Part shown: in pieces, positions 54,923 to 63,644 of the stretch
Layout of the letters: every line of letters begins with the position of its first letter
Numbering within the stretch: the first letter of the stretch is position 1
Origin: WHTI01 sp963756365
GTDB lineage: Bacteria; Actinomycetota; CADDZG01; WHSQ01
Length of the DNA: 64,000 nt
Direction: 5' to 3'
Assembly: GCA_963756365.1 (NCBI GenBank)
Contig: CAVWNF010000003.1
Coordinates: forward strand, 1,922,001 to 1,986,000
The notes under the pieces: model-generated
What the model saw: only the letters and a program-made list of their open reading frames with translations
Databases searched by the model: none
What the model was told of the DNA's origin: nothing
Position numbers and translations under genes: made by a program

Positions 54923-56499
54923 CAGGCCACGACTTCCGTAGAGCGCGCCTTCAAGCGCACGAGCCGATTGACCGCAGACAGATAAGCCCTGGCCGAAGCT
55001 TCGACAACATCCGTCGAAACGCCACGCCCCGTCGCTCTCCTGTCCGGTTCGCCATCCTCGCCCTCACTGAAGAGAACGACGGTGACGTCACCGAGGGCGT
55101 CGATCCCGCCGGTCACACTGGAGGAGTTGAACGATTCGAGCCTCGCAGTTACACCGGTGGCTCTTTGGATGGCACCGCAGGCGGCATCGATCATGCCGTC
55201 GCCGATAGCAGATTCGTCGATCTCTTCATCGCCATGTCGCAGCCGCACGGTCGCGGTTGGCGCCGAATGCGTTCCACCGGTTACGGCCAGTGACACCATC
55301 TCGAACTCGTCCGCGTCGCTCGCCAATTCGTCCACCACGATCGCCTCGAGGTCGATATCGGTGATGCGGATCTTGCGATCGGCAAGCTCCTTGAAGCGGG
55401 TGAACGCGTGCTGGACGTCCTCCTTGCTGAGGCTGAAGCCAAGGTCCTCGAGCGCCTTGCTGAACGCGTGGCGGCCCGAGTGTTTCCCCAACACGATCTT
55501 GGAACCCTCGAGACCTACATCGTGTGGGTCCATGATCTCGTAGGTGGTCCGCTCGACCATCACGCCGTGCTGGTGGATGCCAGCCTCGTGTGCGAATGCG
55601 TTCGCTCCCACGATCGCCTTGTTCGGCGGGACCTGATAGCCGGTGAGCATGGAAACCATGCGCGACGTGCGAGCGATCTCTCTCGAGTTGATGCTCGTAT
55701 CCAGCGAACCGGAGGTGCGCGTCCGCATCGCCATCACGACCTCTTCGAGGCTGCAGTTGCCTGCCCGCTCGCCGATCCCGTTGACCGCGACCTCGATCTG
55801 ACGTGCCCCTGCCGCGACCCCTGCCAGAGCATTCGCGACCGCGAGGCCCAGATCGTCGTGGGTGTGAACCGACCACACAACGTCCTCACCGACCTCGTCG
55901 ATCAGGAAGCGGATCATCTCCCCGTACTCCTCGGGCAGCGCGTAGCCAACCGTGTCCGGGAAGTTCAGTGTCGTTGCGCCCGCACGGGCCGCCGCCTTGA
56001 ACACCTTGGCAACGAACTGCAGGTCGGAACGGGTTCCGTCCTCAGCAGAGAACTCGACATCCGGTGTGTACCCGATAGCGCGCTCAACCGCTCCAACCGC
56101 AGCGGCCACGACCTCGTCCGGAGTCATCCGGAGCTTCGCCTTCATGTGGATCTCGCTGGTCGCGATGAACGTATGGATGCGCCGGCGCTCCGCTGCTGCG
56201 ATCGCCTCGGCAGCGATGTCGATATCTGCTGCTTCGGCGCGTGCCAGTCCCGTGATGACCGGGCCTCGAACGCGCTTGGCGATGGCCTTGACCGCCTCGA
56301 CCTCGCCCGGTCCGTTAACCGGGAAGCCCGCTTCGATCACATCGACGCCGAGCCGCGCCAGTTGCTCGGCGATCTCGACCTTCTCTTTCAGGTTCAGCGA
56401 GATACCCGGCGACTGCTCGCCATCCCGCAGGGTCGTATCGAAGATACGGACCCCGGCTACATCACCTACTTGTCCTCCTACTTGTCCTTGCCCATCCAC
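54922..56499 (-). CDS. leuA: 2-isopropylmalate synthase
   Basis: This enzyme condenses 2-oxoisovalerate with acetyl-CoA, the first step of leucine synthesis. Seen: FDTTLRDGEQSPGISL, metal motif VHTHDDLGLAVAN, NGIGERAGNCSLEE and a C-terminal allosteric domain ending in AYLSAVNRLVRL. The only in-frame start before the conserved region is GTG 56499, which overlaps ilvC by 22 bases. A better-placed ATG (after GGAGG) would be in frame if one base were missing after ATGT, so the true start is uncertain. Length is 525 residues from GTG. Confidence 0.93.
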   Translation of the reverse strand: MDGQGQVGGQVGDVAGVRIFDTTLRDGEQSPGISLNLKEKVEIAEQLARLGVDVIEAGFPVNGPGEVEAVKAIAKRVRGPVITGLARAEAADIDIAAEAIAAAERRRIHTFIATSEIHMKAKLRMTPDEVVAAAVGAVERAIGYTPDVEFSAEDGTRSDLQFVAKVFKAAARAGATTLNFPDTVGYALPEEYGEMIRFLIDEVGEDVVWSVHTHDDLGLAVANALAGVAAGARQIEVAVNGIGERAGNCSLEEVVMAMRTRTSGSLDTSINSREIARTSRMVSMLTGYQVPPNKAIVGANAFAHEAGIHQHGVMVERTTYEIMDPHDVGLEGSKIVLGKHSGRHAFSKALEDLGFSLSKEDVQHAFTRFKELADRKIRITDIDLEAIVVDELASDADEFEMVSLAVTGGTHSAPTATVRLRHGDEEIDESAIGDGMIDAACGAIQRATGVTARLESFNSSSVTGGIDALGDVTVVLFSEGEDGEPDRRATGRGVSTDVVEASARAYLSAVNRLVRLKARSTEVVA

Positions 56500-57479
56500 G
56501 ACATCATCTCCCTGAGTTGCTGCCCGACCTTTTCGATCGGCAGCTCGGCTTGACGGCGACGTTCAGCCGAGAGCACAGGCGTTCCCGCCTTGTTCTCGAG
56601 CACGAACTCTCTGGCGAAGGCACCGGAGCGGATGTCCTCGAGGATCTCCCGCATCGCTGCCTCCGTCTCAGCCCCCACGACTTTCTTGCCGCGGGTGAGG
56701 TCGCCGTACTCGGCCGTGTCGGAGATGGCATCTCGCATCTTGGTGAACCCGCCTTCGTAGAGCAGGTCGACGATCAGCTTCAACTCGTGCAGGCATTCGA
56801 AGTAGGCGATCTCAGGCTGGTAGCCGGCCTCGACGAGAGTCTCGAAGCCGGCCTGGATAAGTCGGCTCGTTCCTCCGCATAGGACCGCCTGCTCGCCGAA
56901 GAGATCCGTCTCGGTCTCTTCACGGAAGGTCGTCTCGATCACCCCGGCGCGCGTGCATCCGAGCGCTTGTGCGTATGCCAACGCGACGTCCCGAGCGCGT
57001 CCCGACGCATCCTGATCGACAGCCAGCAGCGCCGGCGTGCCACTGCCTTCCTCGTAGGTGCGACGCACCAAGGGGCCAGGAGCCTTCGGAGCGATCATGA
57101 TGACGTCATTCTCGTCCGGAGCCTTGATCTGGCCGAAGTGGACGTTGAAGCCGTGAGCGAACAGCAACGCGGCCCCGGGCTTCAGGTTCTGCTCGATCGA
57201 CTCGTGATAGACGTCGGCCGCGGTCTGGTCCGGAACCAGAAGCGCGATCAGGTCGGCATCGGCGCACGCCTCGCTCACCGTTCCAACCGCCAGTCCGTCT
57301 TCCTCGGCCTTGGCCCACGACTTCGAGTCCTTGCGGAGGCCAACCGTCACGTCCAGGCCGGAGTCCTTCATGTTGAGTGCGTGCGCACGGCCCTGCGCTC
57401 CATAGCCCACGACCGCGACCTTCTTGCCGTTCAGCGCGCCGTTGTCGGCGTCCTTCTCGTAGAACATCTTGGCTGGCAT
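56478..57479 (-). CDS. ilvC: Ketol-acid reductoisomerase (class I)
   Basis: This 333-residue enzyme isomerises and reduces acetolactate and acetohydroxybutyrate with Mg2+ and NAD(P)H. The Rossmann motif VGYGAQGRAHALNMKDSG and specificity loop GLRKDSKSW (Arg, two Ser) favour NADPH. The knotted domain has ETTFREETETDLFGEQAVLC and FECLHELKLIVDLLYEGG. The 3' end sits in a 12-base tandem duplication (GGACAAGTAGGA) that creates its stop context. Confidence 0.95.
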   Translation of the reverse strand: MPAKMFYEKDADNGALNGKKVAVVGYGAQGRAHALNMKDSGLDVTVGLRKDSKSWAKAEEDGLAVGTVSEACADADLIALLVPDQTAADVYHESIEQNLKPGAALLFAHGFNVHFGQIKAPDENDVIMIAPKAPGPLVRRTYEEGSGTPALLAVDQDASGRARDVALAYAQALGCTRAGVIETTFREETETDLFGEQAVLCGGTSRLIQAGFETLVEAGYQPEIAYFECLHELKLIVDLLYEGGFTKMRDAISDTAEYGDLTRGKKVVGAETEAAMREILEDIRSGAFAREFVLENKAGTPVLSAERRRQAELPIEKVGQQLREMMSWMGKDK

Positions 57480-57496
57480 CTATCTCTCTCTTTCGA

Positions 57497-58033
57497 TCAA
57501 GCCGACAGGTCTTCGACAGGTACGGGGCGGAGCTTCGGTGCTTTGAGTCCCTCGGCACCACGCCCGAGGGCGACGGTCCCGGTCCGGGCCATCTCGACGA
57601 TGCCGTAGGGCCGCAGAAGTTCCTCGAGCGCCGCAACCTTGTCCGGGGTACCCGTGGCCTCGACGGTCAGGGCTTCCGCGTCGACATCCACGACCTTTGC
57701 CCGGAAGATCTCGACGATCTCGAGAACCTCGGCCCTGCGACCGGCATCAGCACCCACTTTGATGAGCGCCAGCTCACGCTCAACCGAAGCGTCATGAGGA
57801 AGTTCTGCGATGCGAAGCACGTTCACCAGTTTGTGGAGCTGCTTGGTGACTTGCTCGAGTGACTTCCCTTCGACCGACACCACGATCGTCATCCGGGAGA
57901 CACCCGCGTCATCGGTCTTTCCGACCGCGAGCGAATCGATGTTGTACCCGCGGCGGGCGAACAAGCCCGAGATACGGGCCAGCGCGCCAGGACGGTTCTG
58001 GACGAGCACCGAGATGGTGTGGGTAGCACTCAT
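57497..58033 (-). CDS. ilvN: Acetolactate synthase regulatory subunit
   Basis: This 178-residue regulatory subunit has an N-terminal ACT domain (ISVLVQNRPGALARISGLFA, then RRGYNIDSL) that binds valine and inhibits IlvB. The C-terminal half (VVDVDAEALTVEATGTPDKV) activates the large subunit. ATG 58033 overlaps the ilvB stop by four bases. Confidence 0.95.
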   Translation of the reverse strand: MSATHTISVLVQNRPGALARISGLFARRGYNIDSLAVGKTDDAGVSRMTIVVSVEGKSLEQVTKQLHKLVNVLRIAELPHDASVERELALIKVGADAGRRAEVLEIVEIFRAKVVDVDAEALTVEATGTPDKVAALEELLRPYGIVEMARTGTVALGRGAEGLKAPKLRPVPVEDLSA

Positions 58034-59778
58034 GCTCCCAACCTCTCTGCGCCGGCTTCGCGAGCGTGCCTGACTGCGGTTTCGCCAGCAGGGCCCATGA
58101 TGATGTCGTCGTTGGAAGCACCCGCCGGGACCATCGGGAAACACATCTCGTCTGCGTCGGTTCTGAAGTCGATGACGCACGGTCGATCGTCGACCGACAG
58201 GGCCTTGTCGAGGGTCGTCTCGACCTCAGACGGGTCAGTGGCCCGGAAGCCGACTCCACCGTAGGCCTCGGCCAGTTTCACGTAGTCGGGCACCTGAGGC
58301 AGATGGACCTCGGACAGCCTGTGGTCGTAGAACAGTTCCTGCCACTGCTTGACCATCCCGAGGTGACTGTTGTTCAGGATGCAAACCGTGAACGGGATCT
58401 TCTCGATCGTCGCGGTGGCGAGTTCTTGGGCCGTCATCTGGAAACACCCGTCGCCATCGATGGCCACGACCCTCTCGTCCGGCCGGCCGACCTTCGCTCC
58501 GAGCGCCGCGGGGACCGCGTAACCCATCGTCCCCAGGCCACCAGAGGTGACGAACGAGTACGGCTTGGTCACGGGCATGATCTGCGACGCCCACATCTGA
58601 TGCTGGCCGACACCCGTAACGACGATCGCATCGCCGCCGGTCATCTTGCCCAGGGTGTCAACCACGTACTGCGGCTTGATCGGGCCATCCTCATCCTGGG
58701 TGTACGCGATCGGATACTCGCGACTCCAACCGGTCGTTTCTTCGACCCAGGCGGAGATGTCGGGGCGACCGTGCGACGAGACACTATTCAGCACGGCCTT
58801 CGTCAGTTCGACGATCGTGGCCTTGGCGTCCCCCACTATCGGGACATCGACGGCCCGGTTCTTGCCGATCTCTGCGGGATCGACGTCCGCATGGATCACC
58901 TTGGCTCCGGCAGCGAACGTTTCGAGTTTCCCGGTCACCCGGTCGTCGAAGCGAGCGCACATCGTGATCAGCAGGTCCGACTTCTGCAGCGCCGTCACGG
59001 CTGCGTAGTTCCCGTGCATCCCAGGCATCCCGAGACACAGAGGGTGATCGTCGGGGAACGCACCCCGGGCCATCAGTGTCGTGACGACCGGAGCCCCGAT
59101 GGCTTCGGCCAGCGCCAACAGTTCTTCGGCAGCGCGAGCCTTGAGGACCCCACCACCTACGTAGAGCACTGGACGTTCGGCGTTCCTGATCAGTTCGGAC
59201 GCTTCTCTGATCTGCTTCTTGTTCGGCTTCGACGTCGGTCGATAGCCAGGGAGGTTGATGCTCTCCGGCCACTCGAACGAGGTCTCGGCCTGCAAGACGT
59301 CCTTGGGGATATCGACCAGGACCGGACCGGGACGACCTGTCGACGCGATGTGGAACGCTTCGGCGATCGCCACCGGGATCTCTTCCGGGTCCATCACCTT
59401 CATGTTGTGCTTCGTCACGGGCATCGTGATGCCGGTGATGTCAGCTTCCTGGAACGCGTCGTTCCCGATGACCGGTCGGGGGACCTGCCCCGTGATCGCG
59501 ACCATGGGAACTGAATCCATGAACGCGTCGGCGAGGGGGGTCACGAGGTTCGTCGCTCCCGGACCAGAGGTCGCCATGCACACCCCGGGCTTCCCGGTGA
59601 CGTGCCCGTAGCCAGAGGCAGCGTGACCGGCCCCCTGCTCGTGCCGCATGAGCACGTGGCGGATCGAGCTCTCGAGCAGCGGATCGTACGCGGGGAGGAT
59701 GGCTCCCCCAGGGATGCCGAAGATGACATCGACGCCGGCCGCCTCGAGCGATCTGATCAGTGACTTGGCGCCGTTCAT
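58030..59778 (-). CDS. ilvB: Acetolactate synthase large subunit
   Basis: This 582-residue ThDP enzyme makes acetolactate and acetohydroxybutyrate. Catalytic glutamate segment RHEQGAGHAASGYG, FAD/pyruvate region FQEADITGITMPVTKH and ThDP motif GDGCFQMTAQELATA...NN are intact. ATG 59778 (MNGAKSLIRSLEAAGVD) after GGAAGAGG is chosen; the frame stays open to 59919 but that part is not conserved. It lies behind a small ORF and an attenuator. Confidence 0.96.
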   Translation of the reverse strand: MNGAKSLIRSLEAAGVDVIFGIPGGAILPAYDPLLESSIRHVLMRHEQGAGHAASGYGHVTGKPGVCMATSGPGATNLVTPLADAFMDSVPMVAITGQVPRPVIGNDAFQEADITGITMPVTKHNMKVMDPEEIPVAIAEAFHIASTGRPGPVLVDIPKDVLQAETSFEWPESINLPGYRPTSKPNKKQIREASELIRNAERPVLYVGGGVLKARAAEELLALAEAIGAPVVTTLMARGAFPDDHPLCLGMPGMHGNYAAVTALQKSDLLITMCARFDDRVTGKLETFAAGAKVIHADVDPAEIGKNRAVDVPIVGDAKATIVELTKAVLNSVSSHGRPDISAWVEETTGWSREYPIAYTQDEDGPIKPQYVVDTLGKMTGGDAIVVTGVGQHQMWASQIMPVTKPYSFVTSGGLGTMGYAVPAALGAKVGRPDERVVAIDGDGCFQMTAQELATATIEKIPFTVCILNNSHLGMVKQWQELFYDHRLSEVHLPQVPDYVKLAEAYGGVGFRATDPSEVETTLDKALSVDDRPCVIDFRTDADEMCFPMVPAGASNDDIIMGPAGETAVRHAREAGAERLGA

Positions 59779-59824
59779 CAGCGCCTCTTCCTCTTCTGGA
59801 TCCGGACCTGTCTCATATCTCCCC

Positions 59825-60100
59825 CTAGGCGGACTTAGCCGCGCTTTCTTCTCGGCGGACCTTGTACGAGTACGCGGCCAGACGGAACGCCGCATGCTCG
59901 AATGCCCGAGCGGATTCATCCCTGCGATTCATCGCCATCGCGGCCGATTCGACCGGGCCAGCCATGAACGAGTCCTCGGCCGCGAAGTAGCGGCTGAACC
60001 AGTTCCTGTTGCCCTCATCTGCCATGTCCAGCTCGACCTTGCCCGGACCCTGCCACTCCGCGGTGCCTACGTACTCGCCGTTCGTGATGTGGAACTTCAC
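59825..60100 (-). CDS. Small conserved-looking protein at the head of the ilv operon
   Basis: This 91-residue protein starts at GTG 60100, six bases after AGGAGG. It begins VKFHITNGEYVGTAEWQGPG and contains NWFSRYFAAEDSFM, with a helical C-terminus (EHAAFRLAAYSYKVRREE). The in-frame extension to 60187 is low-complexity and lacks a ribosome-binding site. I do not recognise the family. Its place between the attenuator and ilvB means it is under branched-chain amino acid control. Confidence 0.7.
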   Translation of the reverse strand: MKFHITNGEYVGTAEWQGPGKVELDMADEGNRNWFSRYFAAEDSFMAGPVESAAMAMNRRDESARAFEHAAFRLAAYSYKVRREESAAKSA

Positions 60101-60207
60101 TTTGCTACCTCCTGTTTGGTCTTGCTTTGCCTTGGGTTTCGGTTCTTGGCTCTGGTGCTTGGCTCTGGTGCTGGTGTGGGGCATCACTCCTAAGAAAGTT
60201 GGGAACT

Positions 60208-60233
60208 AAAAAACCCCCCGGTGTCCCGGAGGG
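60208..60233 (-). terminator. Attenuator terminator of the ilv/leu operon
   Basis: On the minus strand CCCTCCGG, a four-base loop and CCGGGGGG form an eight-pair stem with one mismatch, followed directly by six U. It is the only classic U-tract terminator I see in the window. It lies 40 bases past the leader peptide and about 107 bases before the first structural gene, so read-through must be regulated. Confidence 0.87.
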
Positions 60234-60274
60234 TGAGGCGCACGCTCGCCGGCATCGATGCCGAGAGGGCGCGC

Positions 60275-60343
60275 CTAGGTAATAAGTACGAGGACGAAGA
60301 AGTCGCCCGTGTGGATCGTCGCCTTGATGATCTGGTTCGTCAT
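60275..60343 (-). CDS. ilvL: Leader peptide of the ilv/leu attenuator
   Basis: A 22-residue ORF starts MTNQIIKATIHTG and ends DFFVLVLIT before TAG. Eight of 22 residues are Ile, Val or Leu, with five in a row near the end (GTC CTC GTA CTT ATT). GGAAGAG precedes the ATG. An inverted repeat (GGCATCGATGCC) and the U-tract terminator follow. This is the classic arrangement for transcription attenuation: ribosome stalling at scarce branched-chain tRNAs would favour an antiterminator. Confidence 0.85.
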   Translation of the reverse strand: MTNQIIKATIHTGDFFVLVLIT

Positions 60344-60412
60344 GTCTCGCTCTTCCGGTTGGTCGGTTGCGGTGCGAACCTCGGCGACGTTGCAGAGGCG
60401 TAGTGGGTGACG

Positions 60413-60441
60413 AGTGTTGCAGACACTTCTGGTGCCGTCAA
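60413..60441 (-). promoter_or_regulatory. Candidate promoter of the ilv/leu leader
   Basis: Opposite 60436-60441 is TTGACG and opposite 60413-60418 is AACACT, with a 17-base spacer. Transcription would start near 60406, about 63 bases before the leader peptide. The -10 box is only a partial match. Confidence 0.4.
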
Positions 60442-60533
60442 GACGTTATCGGCTAGGCAGTTCTACCGATTTAGGGGATTCCTCCCGGGTGCCGATAAAA
60501 CCGGAGACAAGAACGGCTCGATCTGGAGGACAA

Positions 60534-61859
60534 ATGGTACTTAGAGGACGAACGCTGGTGATCGGTGCGGTCGCGTTGACCGTGATGCTCACCATCGTCC
60601 CGGCTCAGAAGCTCGTCGGGTTCGATCCGTCCTTCCTCCCGGCCTTCTTCACGGCGATGTTCATCGCCGACCTGCTCACCGCCTACCTCCTGTGGCAGCA
60701 GTACCTGTCCACGGGAAGCATCCGGCTCCTCGGATTCTCGGGGACGTATCTGTTCTCAGCGATGCTCATGATCCCTCACGCCCTGTCCCTCCCCTATGTC
60801 ATCCAGGGGGCCCCGCTCGGGAGGTCTCTCGGAGCGGCCAACTGGTTCTGGGTCACGTGGCACCTCTCGATCCCGATCGGCCTCTCGCTCTCTGTGATCG
60901 GCTGGCCCTCGAGGGTCGTCCATCACGTAGCCAACAATCGGGCGAAGGTCAGTCGTCGCACGGCCTCGCTTCTCGCGCTTCTCACGGGTGCGCTGACGAT
61001 CCTGTTCACGCGCTTCGACTGGGCTCTCCCGATACTTGGCGGCAGGCTGAACTACGCCCGGATGTCCGAGACCATCGGACCCTTCATCATCGCCATTGGG
61101 ATCGTCGGAGTCGTCGTTCTATGGAAACGCGCCAACCACACGGATCCGATCGAAAGGTGGGTCCCAGTTGCAGCCTTGGCCACCCTCGGGGACTCGCTTC
61201 TTACGATCGCCGGCGAAAGCCGCTTCACTCTCGGTTGGTACTCGGGCCGGGTCCTCGCGATCACAACCGCGGGCGTGATCCTCGGAGCGTTATCGAGCCA
61301 GGTGAGCCGCATCTACCGAGAGATGTCCGATTCCCACGCTGAACTCAAGGAACAGAACGAGAGGGACATGCTCACCGGGGTGTTCTCGCGCCGGGCGTTG
61401 CTCGAGAAAGCTGAGGGTCTTCTTCACTCTCCTGGGAACCTGGCCGTAGCGATGATCGACATCGATCACTTCAAGTCGATCAACGACACCTATGGGCACC
61501 TCGCGGGGGACCAGGTTCTGAAGGAGGCCGCATCCGTGATGACTTCCTGCTTGAGGGGCGGAGACATCCTCGGTCGCATCGGGGGCGAAGAGTTCGTCGT
61601 CCTGCTCGCCGGATCGGACTCGAAGGCCGCCCCGCTCGCAGGGGAACGGATCCGGGAGGCGTTGGCCTCTCATGAGTTCATTACCGACGAAGGGTCTCTG
61701 CGAGTGACGGCAAGCATCGGGGTGGCACACAGGTTGCCGTCGGACGAGATCGTCGAGTCGCTGCTCGGCCGCGCCGATCACGCGCTCTACGAGGCTAAAG
61801 CTGGGGGACGGAACCTCGTCCGAGCGGCCAACGTCGTCGCGCTCGGATCATCCGCGTAG
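60534..61859 (+). CDS. Membrane-bound diguanylate cyclase (MASE-type sensor, GGDEF)
   Basis: This 441-residue protein has about seven to eight N-terminal membrane segments resembling a MASE4-like sensor, then a GGDEF domain: DMLTGVFSRRALLEKA, IDIDHFKSINDTYGHLAGD and active site RIGGEEF. An inhibitory site RGGD stands five residues before GGEEF, allowing product feedback. ATG 60534 follows CTGGAGGAC. It diverges from the ilv leader, with a 190-base spacer to the leader peptide. Confidence 0.88.
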   Translation: MVLRGRTLVIGAVALTVMLTIVPAQKLVGFDPSFLPAFFTAMFIADLLTAYLLWQQYLSTGSIRLLGFSGTYLFSAMLMIPHALSLPYVIQGAPLGRSLGAANWFWVTWHLSIPIGLSLSVIGWPSRVVHHVANNRAKVSRRTASLLALLTGALTILFTRFDWALPILGGRLNYARMSETIGPFIIAIGIVGVVVLWKRANHTDPIERWVPVAALATLGDSLLTIAGESRFTLGWYSGRVLAITTAGVILGALSSQVSRIYREMSDSHAELKEQNERDMLTGVFSRRALLEKAEGLLHSPGNLAVAMIDIDHFKSINDTYGHLAGDQVLKEAASVMTSCLRGGDILGRIGGEEFVVLLAGSDSKAAPLAGERIREALASHEFITDEGSLRVTASIGVAHRLPSDEIVESLLGRADHALYEAKAGGRNLVRAANVVALGSSA

Positions 61860-61899
61860 GCTCTGTACCGTCCGAACTTCCCGCAGTATGGTCGCCGAC

Positions 61900-63606
61900 A
61901 TGACCGATCCCTACTCCATCCCCAGCGATCCCTCCAAGAAGCGCAGCGCCGCACTGACCGACGGGCCCGACCGGGCCCCCGGCCGCGCGATGCTCAAGGC
62001 CGTCGGTTTCGACGATGAGGACCTCCGCAAGCCGCTGATCGGTGTCGCCACGACATGGATCGAAACGATGCCGTGCAACCTGAACCAGCGGACGCTTGCC
62101 GCCAAGGTCAAAGATGGCATCCGCGCTGCCGGCGGAACCCCGGTCGAATTCAACACGATCTCGATCTCCGACGGCGTCTCTATGGGAACCGAAGGCATGC
62201 GTGCCTCGCTCGTCTCCCGGGAAGTCATCGCCGATTCGATCGAGCTCGTCGTTAGGGGACACCTCCTGGACGGCCTCGTTTGCCTCGTCGGCTGTGACAA
62301 GACGATCCCGGCTGCAGCGATGGCGCTATGCCGACTGGATGTGCCGGGCCTCGTTCTGTACAACGGCTCGATCGCCCCCGGGCGGTGGCGCGGTCGAGAC
62401 GTGACTGTCCAGGACGTCTTCGAGGCGGTCGGCCAGCACGCCGCCGGGACCCTCAGCTCTGAAGAACTCCACGACCTCGAAGGGGTCGCATGTCCCGGTG
62501 CCGGCGCCTGCGGGGGTCAGTTCACCGCTAACACGATGGCCATGGCGATCGATTTCCTGGGCCTCAGTCCGTCCCGGCTTTCCGACATCCCCGCGACCGA
62601 CCCTGCCAAGCTCGCCGCATCCGAGGACGCGGGGAGACTGGTGATGGACCTCGTCAAGAACGACCTCTCGCCATCCAAGATCGTGACCCGTGAGGCGATC
62701 GAGAATGCGATCGCCTCTGTGGCCGCGTCGGGAGGCTCCACCAACGGTGTCATGCATCTGATCGCGATCGCCAAGGAAGCCGGTGTCGAGATCACGATCG
62801 ACGACTTCGACGCCATCGCAGACAAGACTCCGACGGTCGCCGACCTGAAACCCGGGGGCCGGTTCGTTGCGACCGATCTCCACCGGGCCGGAGGATCCCC
62901 ACTGTTGATGCGCGAGCTGAAGCGAGGTGGGCATCTCCACGTGGGGGCGATGACCGTCGATGGCATCACGATCGGCGAACTCGCCGACGGTGCCATCGAA
63001 GCAGAGGGTCAAGAGGTCATCGTGTCCATCGAGAAGCCGCTCAAGCCGAACGGGGGCCTCGCGATCCTGCGTGGGAACCTGGCCCCCGAGGGATGCGTCG
63101 TCAAGCTCTCGGGTCACGAGCGCCGCTTCCACCGGGGGCCCGCACGGGTCTTCGATTCCGAAGAGGAGAGCTTCGCCGCGGTCCAGAAGCAACAGATCGC
63201 CGAGGACGACGTGGTCGTCATCCGCTACGAGGGTCCGGCCGGTGGCCCCGGGATGCGGGAGATGCTCGGTGTCACCGCCGCGATCGTCGGCCAGGGCATG
63301 GGGGATCAGGTCGCGTTGATAACCGACGGGCGCTTCTCGGGAGCGACCCATGGACTGATGGTCGGCCATATCGCCCCCGAAGCGGCCCGAGGGGGCCCGA
63401 TCGCGATCTTGCAGGACGGCGACATCATCGAACTCGACGTGGACGGCCGTGAGCTGCGCGTTCTCCTCGACGATGACGAGATCGCCAAACGCCTCGCCGA
63501 CTGGGTCGCGCCCGAACCTCGGTACACGACCGGTGTCTTCGCCAAGTACGCGGCATCAGTCTCGTCAGCCTCGGAAGGTGCGGTCACCTCCCCCACCGAG
63601 CGCTAG
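61900..63606 (+). CDS. ilvD: Dihydroxy-acid dehydratase
   Basis: This 568-residue Fe-S enzyme dehydrates dihydroxy-acids to the keto acids of valine and isoleucine. Cluster cysteines are in METMPCNLN-like (IETMPCNLNQRT), LVGCDKTIPA and CPGAGACGGQFTANTM; ITDGRFSGATHG is the C-terminal signature. ATG 61900 (MTDPYSIPSD) is chosen over an in-frame GTG/ATG 12 bases upstream. It lies next to, but on the opposite strand from, the ilv/leu operon. Confidence 0.95.
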   Translation: MTDPYSIPSDPSKKRSAALTDGPDRAPGRAMLKAVGFDDEDLRKPLIGVATTWIETMPCNLNQRTLAAKVKDGIRAAGGTPVEFNTISISDGVSMGTEGMRASLVSREVIADSIELVVRGHLLDGLVCLVGCDKTIPAAAMALCRLDVPGLVLYNGSIAPGRWRGRDVTVQDVFEAVGQHAAGTLSSEELHDLEGVACPGAGACGGQFTANTMAMAIDFLGLSPSRLSDIPATDPAKLAASEDAGRLVMDLVKNDLSPSKIVTREAIENAIASVAASGGSTNGVMHLIAIAKEAGVEITIDDFDAIADKTPTVADLKPGGRFVATDLHRAGGSPLLMRELKRGGHLHVGAMTVDGITIGELADGAIEAEGQEVIVSIEKPLKPNGGLAILRGNLAPEGCVVKLSGHERRFHRGPARVFDSEEESFAAVQKQQIAEDDVVVIRYEGPAGGPGMREMLGVTAAIVGQGMGDQVALITDGRFSGATHGLMVGHIAPEAARGGPIAILQDGDIIELDVDGRELRVLLDDDEIAKRLADWVAPEPRYTTGVFAKYAASVSSASEGAVTSPTER

Positions 63607-63644
63607 CTCCGCAGCGCACCCGGCAGCGATCGTCGCTCTGAACT

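Noticed and set aside
55408..56553. 381-codon plus-strand ORF opposite leuA
   Set aside because: Antisense shadow of leuA; no recognisable domain or ribosome-binding site.
58066..59514. 482-codon plus-strand ORF opposite ilvB
   Set aside because: It is the antisense shadow of a fully conserved ilvB; high GC keeps the opposite frame open. The translation is Arg/Asp-rich with no domain.
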